Origin: a virus
DNA: 64,000 nt
Reading direction: 5' to 3' (one strand)
Virus record (IMG/VR): IMGVR_UViG_3300025096_003363
Coordinates: 34,843 to 98,842 of that record
Part shown: one piece after another, positions 1-7,386 of the stretch
Layout: each line of letters opens with the position of its first letter
Numbering within the stretch: position 1 is the stretch's first letter
Program-made: the position numbers and the translations under genes
Notes under the pieces: model-generated
Seen by the model: the letters and a program-made list of their open reading frames with translations, nothing else
The model's database searches: none
What the model was told of the DNA's origin: nothing

Positions 1-1114
1 TATCAATTTCATCATCTTGTAACTTAACACTTTCATCTCTACCGGTAATCTTTACAATTGTTTCTGTATTAATCTTTAGCGCAGGTGCTAATGTAGCCGC
101 GGTAATAGGTGAATTTTTGTCTTTAAAAGTTTTTATAGTCACATCAAACGGAGACAGTTTAGGTTTACTTTCTTTCTTAGGTTGCTTTGCACCTCTTATA
201 ATAGCCGTTGGATCTCCCTCCCGGTATATATCACCAAGCTTTAAGCCATCTTTTGTTCGAAATATTTCTGCTACAAACATTCCCTCGTCGTAGTCTGATG
301 GTGTATCTTCTTTCTTTTCTTTTGTTTCTGTAAACTCTATCTCATACCCCGGTTGAGCTTCTTGTAAAGTCTTTAACAACTCTATAATAACCTCATCATC
401 TAAACTTTCTAAAAATTTTACTCGACCCATTTTCATGTAGTCAGAAAATTCCTCTTGCTCTTCATCAGGTAAATCAACAACCCCGAGTTCAGGCTTTCCT
501 TTATATGTAAACTCCGGAATATTTGGACGCGCCTCTGTTATATACTTGAGAAAACCTTTCATGTTTTTACTGATATACTCAGTTACGTCCCTTGCGGAAT
601 CCTCCTTAACACCAGACTTAACTAAAGAACCAATGATTTGTTTCTTCACCGACCCCTTCTTACTAACAGGGTTATATTTTCCCTCTTTACTTCTAGACCC
701 GGGACCATGCCCCATCGCCGCTCGAGCTTCCTTTATAGTACCGGCGTCAGCACCTTCATATTCTCTTGTACCTTTATCATATAAGACACCCTGAAACGGA
801 ATTAGGGTTACAGTTTTTGGGCCGACAATTCTACCGAGGTAACCCTTTTTACCACTAGCTTGCTGCTTTGTAATACCCTTCTTATTAATTTTAACTATTT
901 CTATGCTCGGGTCATTAGCTAGTTCCTTTTTAAGAACCGCGATCGGTTGTTCACCCTTATAAGATTTCGTCATTCCCTTTACAAGCTTACCGGTATCAAG
1001 ATTTATACCCTGTTGAGCGGCTTGCTTTACACCCGCTGCCGCGGCTTTCGCTATTCCACGTATCTTATCTGAAAATCCCTCTTCAAGCAGCTCCTTTTGT
1101 GACAGTTTTGCCAT
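1..1114 (-). CDS. Late-gene protein with capsid-targeting-like leader, partial at window edge
   Basis: Reading the minus strand from the ATG at 1114 gives an open frame that runs without a stop to the window edge (about 371 codons), so the C-terminus is missing. The N-terminus MAKLSQKELLEEGF is followed by an Ala/Lys-rich helix. The rest is charged, with a Lys/Gly-rich stretch (residues ~130-150) and an acidic middle. I recognise no enzyme motif. An ACTAAATA late box (1121-1128) ends 6 bases before the ATG. The short amphipathic leader and late promoter suggest a virion or head-interior protein; that is inference. The divergent neighbour is folE. Confidence 0.75.
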   Translation of the reverse strand, partial: MAKLSQKELLEEGFSDKIRGIAKAAAAGVKQAAQQGINLDTGKLVKGMTKSYKGEQPIAVLKKELANDPSIEIVKINKKGITKQQASGKKGYLGRIVGPKTVTLIPFQGVLYDKGTREYEGADAGTIKEARAAMGHGPGSRSKEGKYNPVSKKGSVKKQIIGSLVKSGVKEDSARDVTEYISKNMKGFLKYITEARPNIPEFTYKGKPELGVVDLPDEEQEEFSDYMKMGRVKFLESLDDEVIIELLKTLQEAQPGYEIEFTETKEKKEDTPSDYDEGMFVAEIFRTKDGLKLGDIYREGDPTAIIRGAKQPKKESKPKLSPFDVTIKTFKDKNSPITAATLAPALKINTETIVKITGRDESVKLQDDEID

Positions 1115-1120
1115 ATACAA

Positions 1121-1128
1121 TATTTAGT
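1121..1128 (-). promoter_or_regulatory. Late promoter box (ACTAAATA)
   Basis: Minus-strand ACTAAATA, ending 6 bases before the ATG at 1114; T4-type late promoter form. Confidence 0.6.
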
Positions 1129-1129
1129 C

Positions 1130-1156
1130 TTGAAAACAAAAATTAATATATATAAT
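1130..1156 (+). promoter_or_regulatory. Sigma-70 type promoter of folE
   Basis: TTGAAA (1130-1135), a 15-base spacer and TATAAT (1151-1156), followed by only 7 bases before the folE ATG at 1164. The expected transcription start falls at about the start codon, and no Shine-Dalgarno sequence fits between. Confidence 0.6.
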
Positions 1157-1163
1157 ATAAGAT

Positions 1164-1820
1164 ATGGATCGAACTAAAGTTACTAAATTACCGACGGCTA
1201 ATGGTAATATGCCTCTAACAGGTGTAGAAAAGGAAGAAATTATTGAAGATGCAGCAAAGGCTTATGAGAAGTACCTAGATGCGCTTAGAATTGACTGGCG
1301 AAACGATCCTAATAGCGATAATACACCTAAAAGAGTAGCAAAAGCTTTTGTAACTGACTTAGCTGCTGGTTGTTATAACGAACTTCCAAATGTTACAGCA
1401 TTTCCATCAGATGGATACGATGGAATGGTGTTTCAAGGTGGTATTCCTGTTAAGTCATTTTGTTCACACCACCATTTACCGTTTTCAGGTAGAGCTCATG
1501 TAGCTTATATACCGTCTCCGAGCGGAAAGGTCATTGGATTGAGTAAATTAAACAGAATTGTTGAGCATTATGCAAGAAGACCGCAGATTCAAGAAGGTTT
1601 AACCATGCAGATTCATAAAGCTATTGATGAAATTTGTGAAGGTAATAAAGGAGTTGCTGTTATGATTTCTGCTACTCATACATGTGCTTGTCTAAGGGGA
1701 ATTAAGCACGATGGGTGTGAAATGAAGACTAGTCGACTTAGTAGTGACTTTTTAGATGATATTGCTACTAGAAATGAGTTTTATCAGTTTGTGTCTGACT
1801 GGAGAGGTCAATGTATCTAA
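1164..1820 (+). CDS. folE: GTP cyclohydrolase I
   Basis: GTP cyclohydrolase I converts GTP to 7,8-dihydroneopterin triphosphate, the first step for folate and for 7-deazaguanines (preQ0, queuosine and related DNA bases). The family core is clear: [18 protein letters not shown] (zinc Cys and His residues), [17 protein letters not shown], and [14 protein letters not shown] near the C-terminus carrying the second zinc cysteine. Its 218 residues are normal for the family. It is a lone plus-strand gene inside a minus-strand late block and overlaps its convergent neighbour by 4 bases. With queC at 19.6 kb it suggests a phage-encoded 7-deazaguanine route; queD and queE are not in the window. Confidence 0.95.
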   Translation: MDRTKVTKLPTANGNMPLTGVEKEEIIEDAAKAYEKYLDALRIDWRNDPNSDNTPKRVAKAFVTDLAAGCYNELPNVTAFPSDGYDGMVFQGGIPVKSFCSHHHLPFSGRAHVAYIPSPSGKVIGLSKLNRIVEHYARRPQIQEGLTMQIHKAIDEICEGNKGVAVMISATHTCACLRGIKHDGCEMKTSRLSSDFLDDIATRNEFYQFVSDWRGQCI

Positions 1821-2257
1821 TAAGATGCCTCTATTTCTTCATCAGCGATGTTTTCTTGACTAACATCAATAAGAGCACCTAGCTCTTTTTCAATAAAATC
1901 CTTACTTACTAAGATTTTAAATAGGTTTGTAGATCTATCGCCTACTGAAAAGGGTATATCTTTAAATTCCTTGTTGCCGATTTTAAGATCGAAGTTAACT
2001 ACAGGTCTTTCTTCAGTATTACCAGCACCGACATTAATAACAATAGTATCTACCTTATCCTTTATAAGATGTTTGTTGTTAACTGTCTTAAAAAGCACTT
2101 TATTACCCTGCACTTGTATATCTTCCCCATGAATAACGTTAAATGCACCGTTACCAGAGTCGAGTTTTGATGGAATTTTACCAATACCATCTACATCAAA
2201 GAACTCGATGAGTCCTAAGACTTGTTTTTCTAAAAAGAACCGGTTAAAATTTTTCAT
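1817..2257 (-). CDS. Retropepsin-like aspartic protease with capsid-targeting-like leader
   Basis: The protein has 146 residues. After the leader [11 protein letters not shown] comes [19 protein letters not shown], in which LDSG (residues 32-35) matches the DTG/DSG active-site loop of retropepsin-like and RimB-type (putative ATP-dependent zinc protease) families. A C-terminal [13 protein letters not shown] resembles the family's GRxFL region. One catalytic Asp per chain implies a dimer, as in retropepsins. A CATAAATA late box (2267-2274) precedes the ATG by 9 bases. Together with the leader this suggests a protein packed in the head. Substrate and activity are unknown; the protease call rests on the one motif and the overall pattern. 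Confidence 0.65.
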   Translation of the reverse strand: MKNFNRFFLEKQVLGLIEFFDVDGIGKIPSKLDSGNGAFNVIHGEDIQVQGNKVLFKTVNNKHLIKDKVDTIVINVGAGNTEERPVVNFDLKIGNKEFKDIPFSVGDRSTNLFKILVSKDFIEKELGALIDVSQENIADEEIEASY

Positions 2258-2266
2258 AGCAACTGC

Positions 2267-2274
2267 TATTTATG
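2267..2274 (-). promoter_or_regulatory. Late promoter box (CATAAATA)
   Basis: Minus-strand CATAAATA, 9 bases before the ATG at 2257. Confidence 0.6.
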
Positions 2275-2281
2275 ATTATGG

Positions 2282-2629
2282 TCAAGTGTTTTCAATATCC
2301 TCGTACCCTACATTAAATTGATCCACTACTTCAACTTCATCAACTACCTCTTCACCTATATCTACCGCTACAGAGATAGTAGCACCAGCAGCTGTAGCTA
2401 ATTCAGCTATAGCACCAATTGCCTGAGCGGCTATAACCGCTATATCTGGTGTCACGTTACCACACTCTTCCGATTCAACCTCAGGGACCGGCATTTCATC
2501 ACCCGTAATAAGAGGTCCCACGGCTCCAATAGAAGCAGTTTGTGCACCATGACCTAGACCTATACTCTCCTGTACCTTATGGTAGGCGTGTTCTAGAAGT
2601 TGTTTCTCTTTACGCTTCTCATCTCTCAT
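2282..2629 (-). CDS. Small acidic late protein, unknown function
   Basis: The 115-residue protein begins MRDEKRKEKQLLEHAYHKVQESIG, a charged amphipathic helix, followed by a Gly-rich turn. It ends in an Ala-rich hydrophobic segment (residues ~65-90) and a very acidic C-terminus. I recognise no family. A CATAAATA box ends exactly 5 bases before the ATG. It lies between the protease-like and nucleotidyltransferase genes on the same strand, so a head-interior role is possible but unproven. Confidence 0.75.
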   Translation of the reverse strand: MRDEKRKEKQLLEHAYHKVQESIGLGHGAQTASIGAVGPLITGDEMPVPEVESEECGNVTPDIAVIAAQAIGAIAELATAAGATISVAVDIGEEVVDEVEVVDQFNVGYEDIENT

Positions 2630-2634
2630 ACTAT

Positions 2635-2642
2635 TATTTATG
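2635..2642 (-). promoter_or_regulatory. Late promoter box (CATAAATA), 5-base gap to ATG
   Basis: Minus-strand CATAAATA followed by 5 bases and the ATG at 2629. With T4 late-promoter geometry the A of ATG would be +1. Confidence 0.65.
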
Positions 2643-3177
2643 CTAGTATGGCCTTTATTTGATCTCTATCCTCAATGGATATTTCCTCGGGTACAAAATA
2701 ATCTAACGCTTCGTCAATATCTTGCTGTATTATTTGTCTTGTCTCACTACCAGATATACCTTCCTCCTGCATTGGTATCTTTACCACATTCACATAAGGG
2801 TACTTTTCAACATTATCCTGAAAATACTTGTATCGTTTAACATCCGCATCCTTTTCACCCGCACCAACTAACAATGTTTTATCTAAATTTGCATCAGCGA
2901 AGTCGTAAACAGCCTTTACAGGGTTAGGTACATACACAACCTCTACATTCTTATCAAAATATCTTGAGTATATCTTCCATATTTGTTCAGACTGCTCAGG
3001 TGTAATACCTTCACGCTCCTTACCACCAATAAATACGACACCTCTATCAGCATCATCAAGCAAATACCTTAAAGCATTAAAGTGACCCTTTGTAGGCGGT
3101 TTAAATCCACCGGGAAGCAGAGCGATTCGCTCAACTCTTGTCTCCATATCTTCAAAATATTCTATAAATGTCCTCAT
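2638..3177 (-). CDS. HxGH-type nucleotidyltransferase (adenylyl/cytidylyltransferase fold)
   Basis: The 179-residue protein has GGFKPPTKGH (residues 23-32), the (H/T)xGH nucleotide-binding loop of the cytidylyltransferase superfamily, and ISGSETR (141-147), matching the family ISSTxxR motif. Members include nicotinamide-nucleotide, pantetheine-phosphate and glycerol-phosphate nucleotidyltransferases; substrate cannot be read here. The leader MRTFIEYFEDMETR resembles a capsid-targeting sequence. Its start overlaps the stop of the ligase-like gene upstream (ATGA), implying coupled translation and a shared process, perhaps NAD or nucleotide-cofactor chemistry or RNA repair (inference). Confidence 0.85.
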   Translation of the reverse strand: MRTFIEYFEDMETRVERIALLPGGFKPPTKGHFNALRYLLDDADRGVVFIGGKEREGITPEQSEQIWKIYSRYFDKNVEVVYVPNPVKAVYDFADANLDKTLLVGAGEKDADVKRYKYFQDNVEKYPYVNVVKIPMQEEGISGSETRQIIQQDIDEALDYFVPEEISIEDRDQIKAILA

Positions 3178-4382
3178 GACCCGGGTTTATCTTTTTGAAA
3201 GTTAGCTGAACTAAAATCTAATCTGTTAACAAGCTTAACAGCATTACCATCTCTATCAACCGCTACATATCCCTCTGGAGAAGTAACTCTCAACTTACCT
3301 TCACCCTCGTCGATAAAGTGTTTAGTGTTATAAACAGCATTATTGTACTTGTTAATAAAGATTTGCTTAGCCTGTGATAATAAACTACTAACCTTAAACA
3401 GATTAACTATGTCATCCTTTTGAGCTTGGAACTGAGCTGTTTTTTGCTTAAGAGTTTCTTCTAATCTTTGCTTTCCACGCTTAGATTTTCTCTTATCAAC
3501 CTCTTTATTAATTCTAGTAGTATACCATTCAATAAAGTTTCTATAAGACTCTTCTGGATCATTTAAGAACTTACCTTCTCGAATCTCCGTATTAATATAA
3601 GGGTTGAGAAGATCAGAAGGTAAGTCCTTGTAATCTATTTTGATTGAATCAGCGGTTTTTATTAAGTCTCTAACCTGCTTTACTTCATCTTTTGTTAAAT
3701 TTACAACGCCTGTATCGTCTTTAAAGTAGGCATCATCAAACCAAACACCTGGAACCTGCTTCAACCGGTTAACTTTAGCACCAAACGCCGCCGGGCTGTC
3801 TAAATCGTTATATTCTGTATGGAATATGATACCAAACACGGAGTTAGCTATCTTTTTACCTAGATCTGAATTAGCCTCTACTGCATATTTGATCGTATTA
3901 GGTTGAAATGTGTAATGAACTACACCATCTATGTTCTCTTTCTTAACCGATGAAGAATCAAACATAAAATCACCCTGCATTATGTTCTTAATACCTAACT
4001 TAGGTAGATATTTTAAAGCCTTCTTAAGTTTATCCGCTAAACCAGGGGCATGCCCGTGATTAACTTCAACATCTTGGTCATTATAGTTAATTTTAGGCTC
4101 TTTATTAAAGACAGCCTTAGTACCAACAAAGAATTTACCGGTATCAGGGTGCTTTCCAGCAAAGATAGCAGGGGCTCCATCCCATTTTACCGTAGTACCG
4201 ATCTTTCTTTTACTCTTTCCTTGTAAATGGCCGAGTAAATTAGTTAAAAAGCCCCTAGCCTGGTCATAACCACCCTTACCTCTTGTAAGGATCAGTTCTT
4301 CTAAGTGTGTAAGGTGTGTATTAGCCTTAGCTTCCTCGATTAACTCTAAGTAATGTTCGAAATATAGTTTAAAGTTTTTCAT
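3174..4382 (-). CDS. KxDG ligase/nucleotidyltransferase-like protein with capsid-targeting-like leader
   Basis: The 402-residue protein resembles a conserved but uncharacterised protein of T4-like cyanophages. TVKWDGAPAIFAG contains KWDG (residues 66-69), which fits motif I (KxDG) of covalent nucleotidyltransferases such as DNA/RNA ligases. IMQGDFMFD (~134-142) sits where a motif III would be. EGYVAVDRDG (370-379) followed by VKLVNR (382-387) fits motifs IV and V. K66 would be the nucleotide-accepting lysine. The leader MKNFKLYFEHYLELIEEAK matches the capsid-targeting pattern seen in neighbours. The ligase reading is inferred from motif order and needs structure comparison. It overlaps the downstream nucleotidyltransferase by 4 bases. 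Confidence 0.8.
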   Translation of the reverse strand: MKNFKLYFEHYLELIEEAKANTHLTHLEELILTRGKGGYDQARGFLTNLLGHLQGKSKRKIGTTVKWDGAPAIFAGKHPDTGKFFVGTKAVFNKEPKINYNDQDVEVNHGHAPGLADKLKKALKYLPKLGIKNIMQGDFMFDSSSVKKENIDGVVHYTFQPNTIKYAVEANSDLGKKIANSVFGIIFHTEYNDLDSPAAFGAKVNRLKQVPGVWFDDAYFKDDTGVVNLTKDEVKQVRDLIKTADSIKIDYKDLPSDLLNPYINTEIREGKFLNDPEESYRNFIEWYTTRINKEVDKRKSKRGKQRLEETLKQKTAQFQAQKDDIVNLFKVSSLLSQAKQIFINKYNNAVYNTKHFIDEGEGKLRVTSPEGYVAVDRDGNAVKLVNRLDFSSANFQKDKPGS

Positions 4383-5750
4383 TTATTTTATTGTTAAGTT
4401 ATAACCTCCGCGTCCCCCACCTGTATTAGGTGAAATAGTAATACTGTCACCTAATTCGAATAATTTCTGTATAGAGCTGGTTGCATATTCCCTGTAACCC
4501 TTTCCCTTAAAGGGGCCTATTGTTACCATGTTAAAGTTATCCTTATTAAAGAATAAAAAGTAATTAAAGCCTTGACCCTTTTCTTCTTCTTCTTTAAAAT
4601 ATTCTGCTATTTGAAACCCAGCAGCTATTTTACGGCCCTTTAACTCCGGATCACCAGCCGCATCTAAAAAGGAATCAATAATACTAACTGCACTATCTGG
4701 TTCAGATGAAAATTCCGACAAACCAGCTACTAATTTTTCACGTGGTGCTTTAGCAAAAAAACTATTTGTAATTATAGCCTCACCAGCATCTCTCATTTTA
4801 AGTTCTTCTCTTTGATCAGCTAAATATTTTGTTACATCAATACCTTTACTATCTTTTATATTCTCAAAATAATCTCTACGCCGTACATCCTTTTCAACCA
4901 ACTTTAACTTAGTCTCTAAATCGTAACTACTATTATCAATAACACTAATTACCCGGTCAACAACGCGTTGTTGTGCTGGAGCTACATTAAATTCGTAATC
5001 TTTTATAGCACTAAACACAGTCTGAATTATATTTTCATCTATATTGGCTTCTTTTAATTGAAGTTTTGCAAATTTATTAAAGTTACGTATTAAACCTAAC
5101 GTTTTTCCCTTACCCGGTCTACCTGCACCTGACTTGACCTCAACCAACGATCCATCTGGTAGTGTTATATCACCCTCTTTTGGATTTTTACCCTCTGAAA
5201 ACAATGTTAAAACCGCCTCCCCGGGCCCAACTCCAACTGCCCCCTCTTCAAAAGTTATCTGTGACATTAATTCGACAGCCTTTCTATTTGTTACATGCTT
5301 AAGATCGTATTTAGCTCCTAGTTTTTCAATTACACGTAAAAAATTAGCTGTTCCCTTATTTAGCGCTTGTTGTAAATCTGATAATCTGTTTGAATTTTTT
5401 AAACGAGTTAATCTTTCTACTTCATCATAAAATTCTTCCCTAATACCCACGTTATCTAATTGTATAGACTTAGCATATATGTCATTTATTCGAACACTTA
5501 AATTATAGATAGCCGAAGGGCTATCCCAACCCCCTGATTCAACCCAGTCGTTAATTACACCAATTGATGTATTCTGTTTACCTAATCTTAATAACTTTCT
5601 AGCTTCGTCTTGATCTATTTCAACCTCTTTAATATTACCATCGTCAAACTCTATAGTTACTTTTGCTTCATCTAGTACATGAAGATGTTCACGAGGTGGA
5701 ATATTACCACGTACCCGCTTTTTATAAACGTCTTCTAATGACCATTGCAT
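4383..5750 (-). CDS. PD-(D/E)XK nuclease-like virion-type protein
   Basis: The protein has 455 residues. Residues ~175-212 read GPGEAVLTLF, then GDITLPDGSLVEVKSGAGR. E178, D194, E204 and K206 fit the E...D...ExK core of PD-(D/E)XK nucleases. Upstream and downstream regions are helical and charged, and the C-terminus is Gly-rich (GGGRGGYN). The N-terminus MQWSLEDVYKKRVRGNIPPR differs from the aromatic leaders of its neighbours but resembles N-termini I recall from cyanophage conserved proteins. Nuclease activity is inferred from one motif cluster. Stop and next start are adjacent, so it is co-transcribed with the ligase-like gene. Confidence 0.75.
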   Translation of the reverse strand: MQWSLEDVYKKRVRGNIPPREHLHVLDEAKVTIEFDDGNIKEVEIDQDEARKLLRLGKQNTSIGVINDWVESGGWDSPSAIYNLSVRINDIYAKSIQLDNVGIREEFYDEVERLTRLKNSNRLSDLQQALNKGTANFLRVIEKLGAKYDLKHVTNRKAVELMSQITFEEGAVGVGPGEAVLTLFSEGKNPKEGDITLPDGSLVEVKSGAGRPGKGKTLGLIRNFNKFAKLQLKEANIDENIIQTVFSAIKDYEFNVAPAQQRVVDRVISVIDNSSYDLETKLKLVEKDVRRRDYFENIKDSKGIDVTKYLADQREELKMRDAGEAIITNSFFAKAPREKLVAGLSEFSSEPDSAVSIIDSFLDAAGDPELKGRKIAAGFQIAEYFKEEEEKGQGFNYFLFFNKDNFNMVTIGPFKGKGYREYATSSIQKLFELGDSITISPNTGGGRGGYNLTIK

Positions 5751-5752
5751 GA

Positions 5753-6097
5753 TTAGTGTGCGTCTACAGTTTCAAGCTCTTGTTCAACGGTCTCGTCAGA
5801 AAATTCAACTAACCTTTCTATTGTTTCAATAACCTTTCTAGGCTGTGTCCTCCCAAACTCTTTGTTGACCTGTGCAGCAATGTTTATATCTTGCATATTA
5901 GGTGCATATATAAAGGCATTAGTCAACAGCTCAGCAACATATATTTCACCTTCTGGAGAAATGCCTGTTGGCGCTGGGGGAATATCTGCAACATCAGTAG
6001 CATCCGCTTCGACATCGACGTTAACGTCAACCTCCTCTACTTCATCCTGCTCAGAATAAAGCTCTTTATATTGTTCAAATAGTTTTAATGTTTTCAT
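5753..6097 (-). CDS. Small acidic protein with capsid-targeting-like leader
   Basis: The 114-residue protein begins MKTLKLFEQYKELYSEQ, a leader very like T4 internal-protein targeting peptides (MKTYQEFI...). An extremely acidic Val/Asp/Glu stretch follows (residues ~18-37), then a compact helical C-terminal part. I know no family. It is packed 2 bases from its neighbours on both sides, in one late operon. Likely a head-interior or scaffold-associated protein (inference). Confidence 0.75.
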   Translation of the reverse strand: MKTLKLFEQYKELYSEQDEVEEVDVNVDVEADATDVADIPPAPTGISPEGEIYVAELLTNAFIYAPNMQDINIAAQVNKEFGRTQPRKVIETIERLVEFSDETVEQELETVDAH

Positions 6098-6099
6098 AA

Positions 6100-6507
6100 T
6101 TATTGTTCTGTGGGTTCTGTGGCTTTATCTCTTATTGCTTGTTTTAACTCTTCTGTCTTCTTTTGAAAAACTGATACAGCGTCTTTTGCTACTCTCTGTC
6201 TTTCCTTTACAGCTTTTTTAGCGCCTCTAGCACCGGAAAACATACCACCTTGATTTGCTAATCTGTTAACCTCTCTATCAACATCATATTTCTCAGGCCC
6301 GGTTTGAATTTCTTGATCTTCCACAGGAATAAGCGGAACCTCTATACCACCAACACTATCCTCAAAAGCTAAAAAATTCTCAAAAGGCGATCCAACACCA
6401 GATATTGCAAAACGTCTCATTACTTTACCATTAACATCCTTCAACTCTACAGTATATTTGTCCTCACCTGGTCGATTCTCTTCTAACAGTTTAAGAAACT
6501 TATTCAT
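6100..6507 (-). CDS. Small late protein with capsid-targeting-like leader
   Basis: The 135-residue protein begins MNKFLKLLEENRPGED. A beta-rich middle (residues ~18-65) is followed by a long basic, coiled-coil-prone C-terminal half (~80-130, Lys/Arg/Glu/Gln-rich). No family is recognised. A CATAAATA box (6513-6520) ends 5 bases before the ATG, making this the first gene of the late operon running to about 2638. Confidence 0.75.
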   Translation of the reverse strand: MNKFLKLLEENRPGEDKYTVELKDVNGKVMRRFAISGVGSPFENFLAFEDSVGGIEVPLIPVEDQEIQTGPEKYDVDREVNRLANQGGMFSGARGAKKAVKERQRVAKDAVSVFQKKTEELKQAIRDKATEPTEQ

Positions 6508-6512
6508 GTATA

Positions 6513-6520
6513 TATTTATG
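6513..6520 (-). promoter_or_regulatory. Late promoter box (CATAAATA), 5-base gap to ATG
   Basis: Minus-strand CATAAATA, then 5 bases, then the ATG at 6507. Confidence 0.65.
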
Positions 6521-7028
6521 GAAGTAGTGAGAGTTTTATATTCACATTAGCAAGAAACTCTTTCTCTAAGTGCTTTAGATCATATCTTTTAAGAAAGTTC
6601 CGAAAGTTTCTAAAAGACAATTGAGCCTCAGTAGGGCTTTTCCATACTTCATAGTCCTGTCCTTCAATAAATTCCCTAAATCCTACCTCATCATACTTAA
6701 TTATACTCGGCAGCGTGTTAAAAATACGCCTTACAAGCTGATGTTCAATGACTTTTTTATCCACCTTGTAATAAAACAGCTTTTTATGCTCTTTATCTAT
6801 TTTAACAGCATGTATTATCTGCTTTAGTATAAAATGAATACCAAGCTTGTTTTTATCATGTCGATTTAACCTTAAATCGTTTTCAACGAGGTGATAATTA
6901 TACTCATTAAAGGATTTAGTTAAGAAATAATTAAGATTCATTATAGTCTTATGAATCTTCGGTACATAGAGATGGCTACTTTCGTCGTTTACCGATTCTA
7001 AGGTTGATGATTCCATTATAGTAGTCAT
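6516..7028 (-). CDS. Hypothetical protein
   Basis: The 170-residue, mostly helical protein is rich in Lys, Asn, His, Phe and Tyr. No motif or family is recognised. Its first 53 bases overlap the end of the GIY-YIG gene in another frame. A later ATG (codon 5) is possible, but a substantial overlap remains either way. Nothing else covers 6516-6975 on either strand, which supports it being real. The phage's own codon habits (AT-rich third positions) are kept. Confidence 0.65.
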   Translation of the reverse strand: MTTIMESSTLESVNDESSHLYVPKIHKTIMNLNYFLTKSFNEYNYHLVENDLRLNRHDKNKLGIHFILKQIIHAVKIDKEHKKLFYYKVDKKVIEHQLVRRIFNTLPSIIKYDEVGFREFIEGQDYEVWKSPTEAQLSFRNFRNFLKRYDLKHLEKEFLANVNIKLSLLP

Positions 7029-7386
7029 CTCTTAACAATACTTCTTCTTTAAATTGTAATCTAGCTTCGTAATAACTCAACTCCCACTTAGAATCACACC
7101 ATCTAAGGATTTCGAACTTAAAATTACCTTTACCGAGTACACTTATATGCTCATTAAGCTGATTTGACGAAGAAGTGTACCCCTTCCAGTCAGTTTCGAC
7201 TTCATACCGTCGTTTATTCTTCTTTCCCTTTAAAGGCGGTCGCTTTCTAATACACTTACACTGCTTTTTACCAATATACTTCTTATCATTAGTAAGATTT
7301 GTTATCTTATAAATGAAACCGTAAGGTAAGTCCGTCCCTTCCTCGAGGATCCCCTCCCAATGTCCTAAATCACTCACTCTATCCAA
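6976..7386 (-). CDS. GIY-YIG family nuclease
   Basis: The 136-residue protein carries YGFIYKITN (residues 22-30) and KKYIGKKQ (35-42), the two halves of the GIY-YIG catalytic motif. A basic RKRPPLKGKKNKRR stretch and a C-terminal EARLQFKEEVL...YYNGIINLR segment follow. The same arrangement occurs in short free-standing GIY-YIG proteins of marine T4-like phages. These cut DNA using a Tyr/Arg/Glu-centred single-metal site. There is no DNA-binding tail typical of homing endonucleases and no intron next to it, so a repair or host-DNA-degradation role is as likely as homing. Confidence 0.85.
   Translation of the reverse strand: MDRVSDLGHWEGILEEGTDLPYGFIYKITNLTNDKKYIGKKQCKCIRKRPPLKGKKNKRRYEVETDWKGYTSSSNQLNEHISVLGKGNFKFEILRWCDSKWELSYYEARLQFKEEVLLRDDYYNGIINLRIGKRRK

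Noticed and set aside
2640-2840. Plus-strand ORF over the nucleotidyltransferase gene
   Set aside because: It is a shadow of a gene with clear catalytic motifs.
6976-7386. GIY-YIG gene as a homing endonuclease of an intron
   Set aside because: No interrupted gene lies beside it and no DNA-recognition tail is attached.
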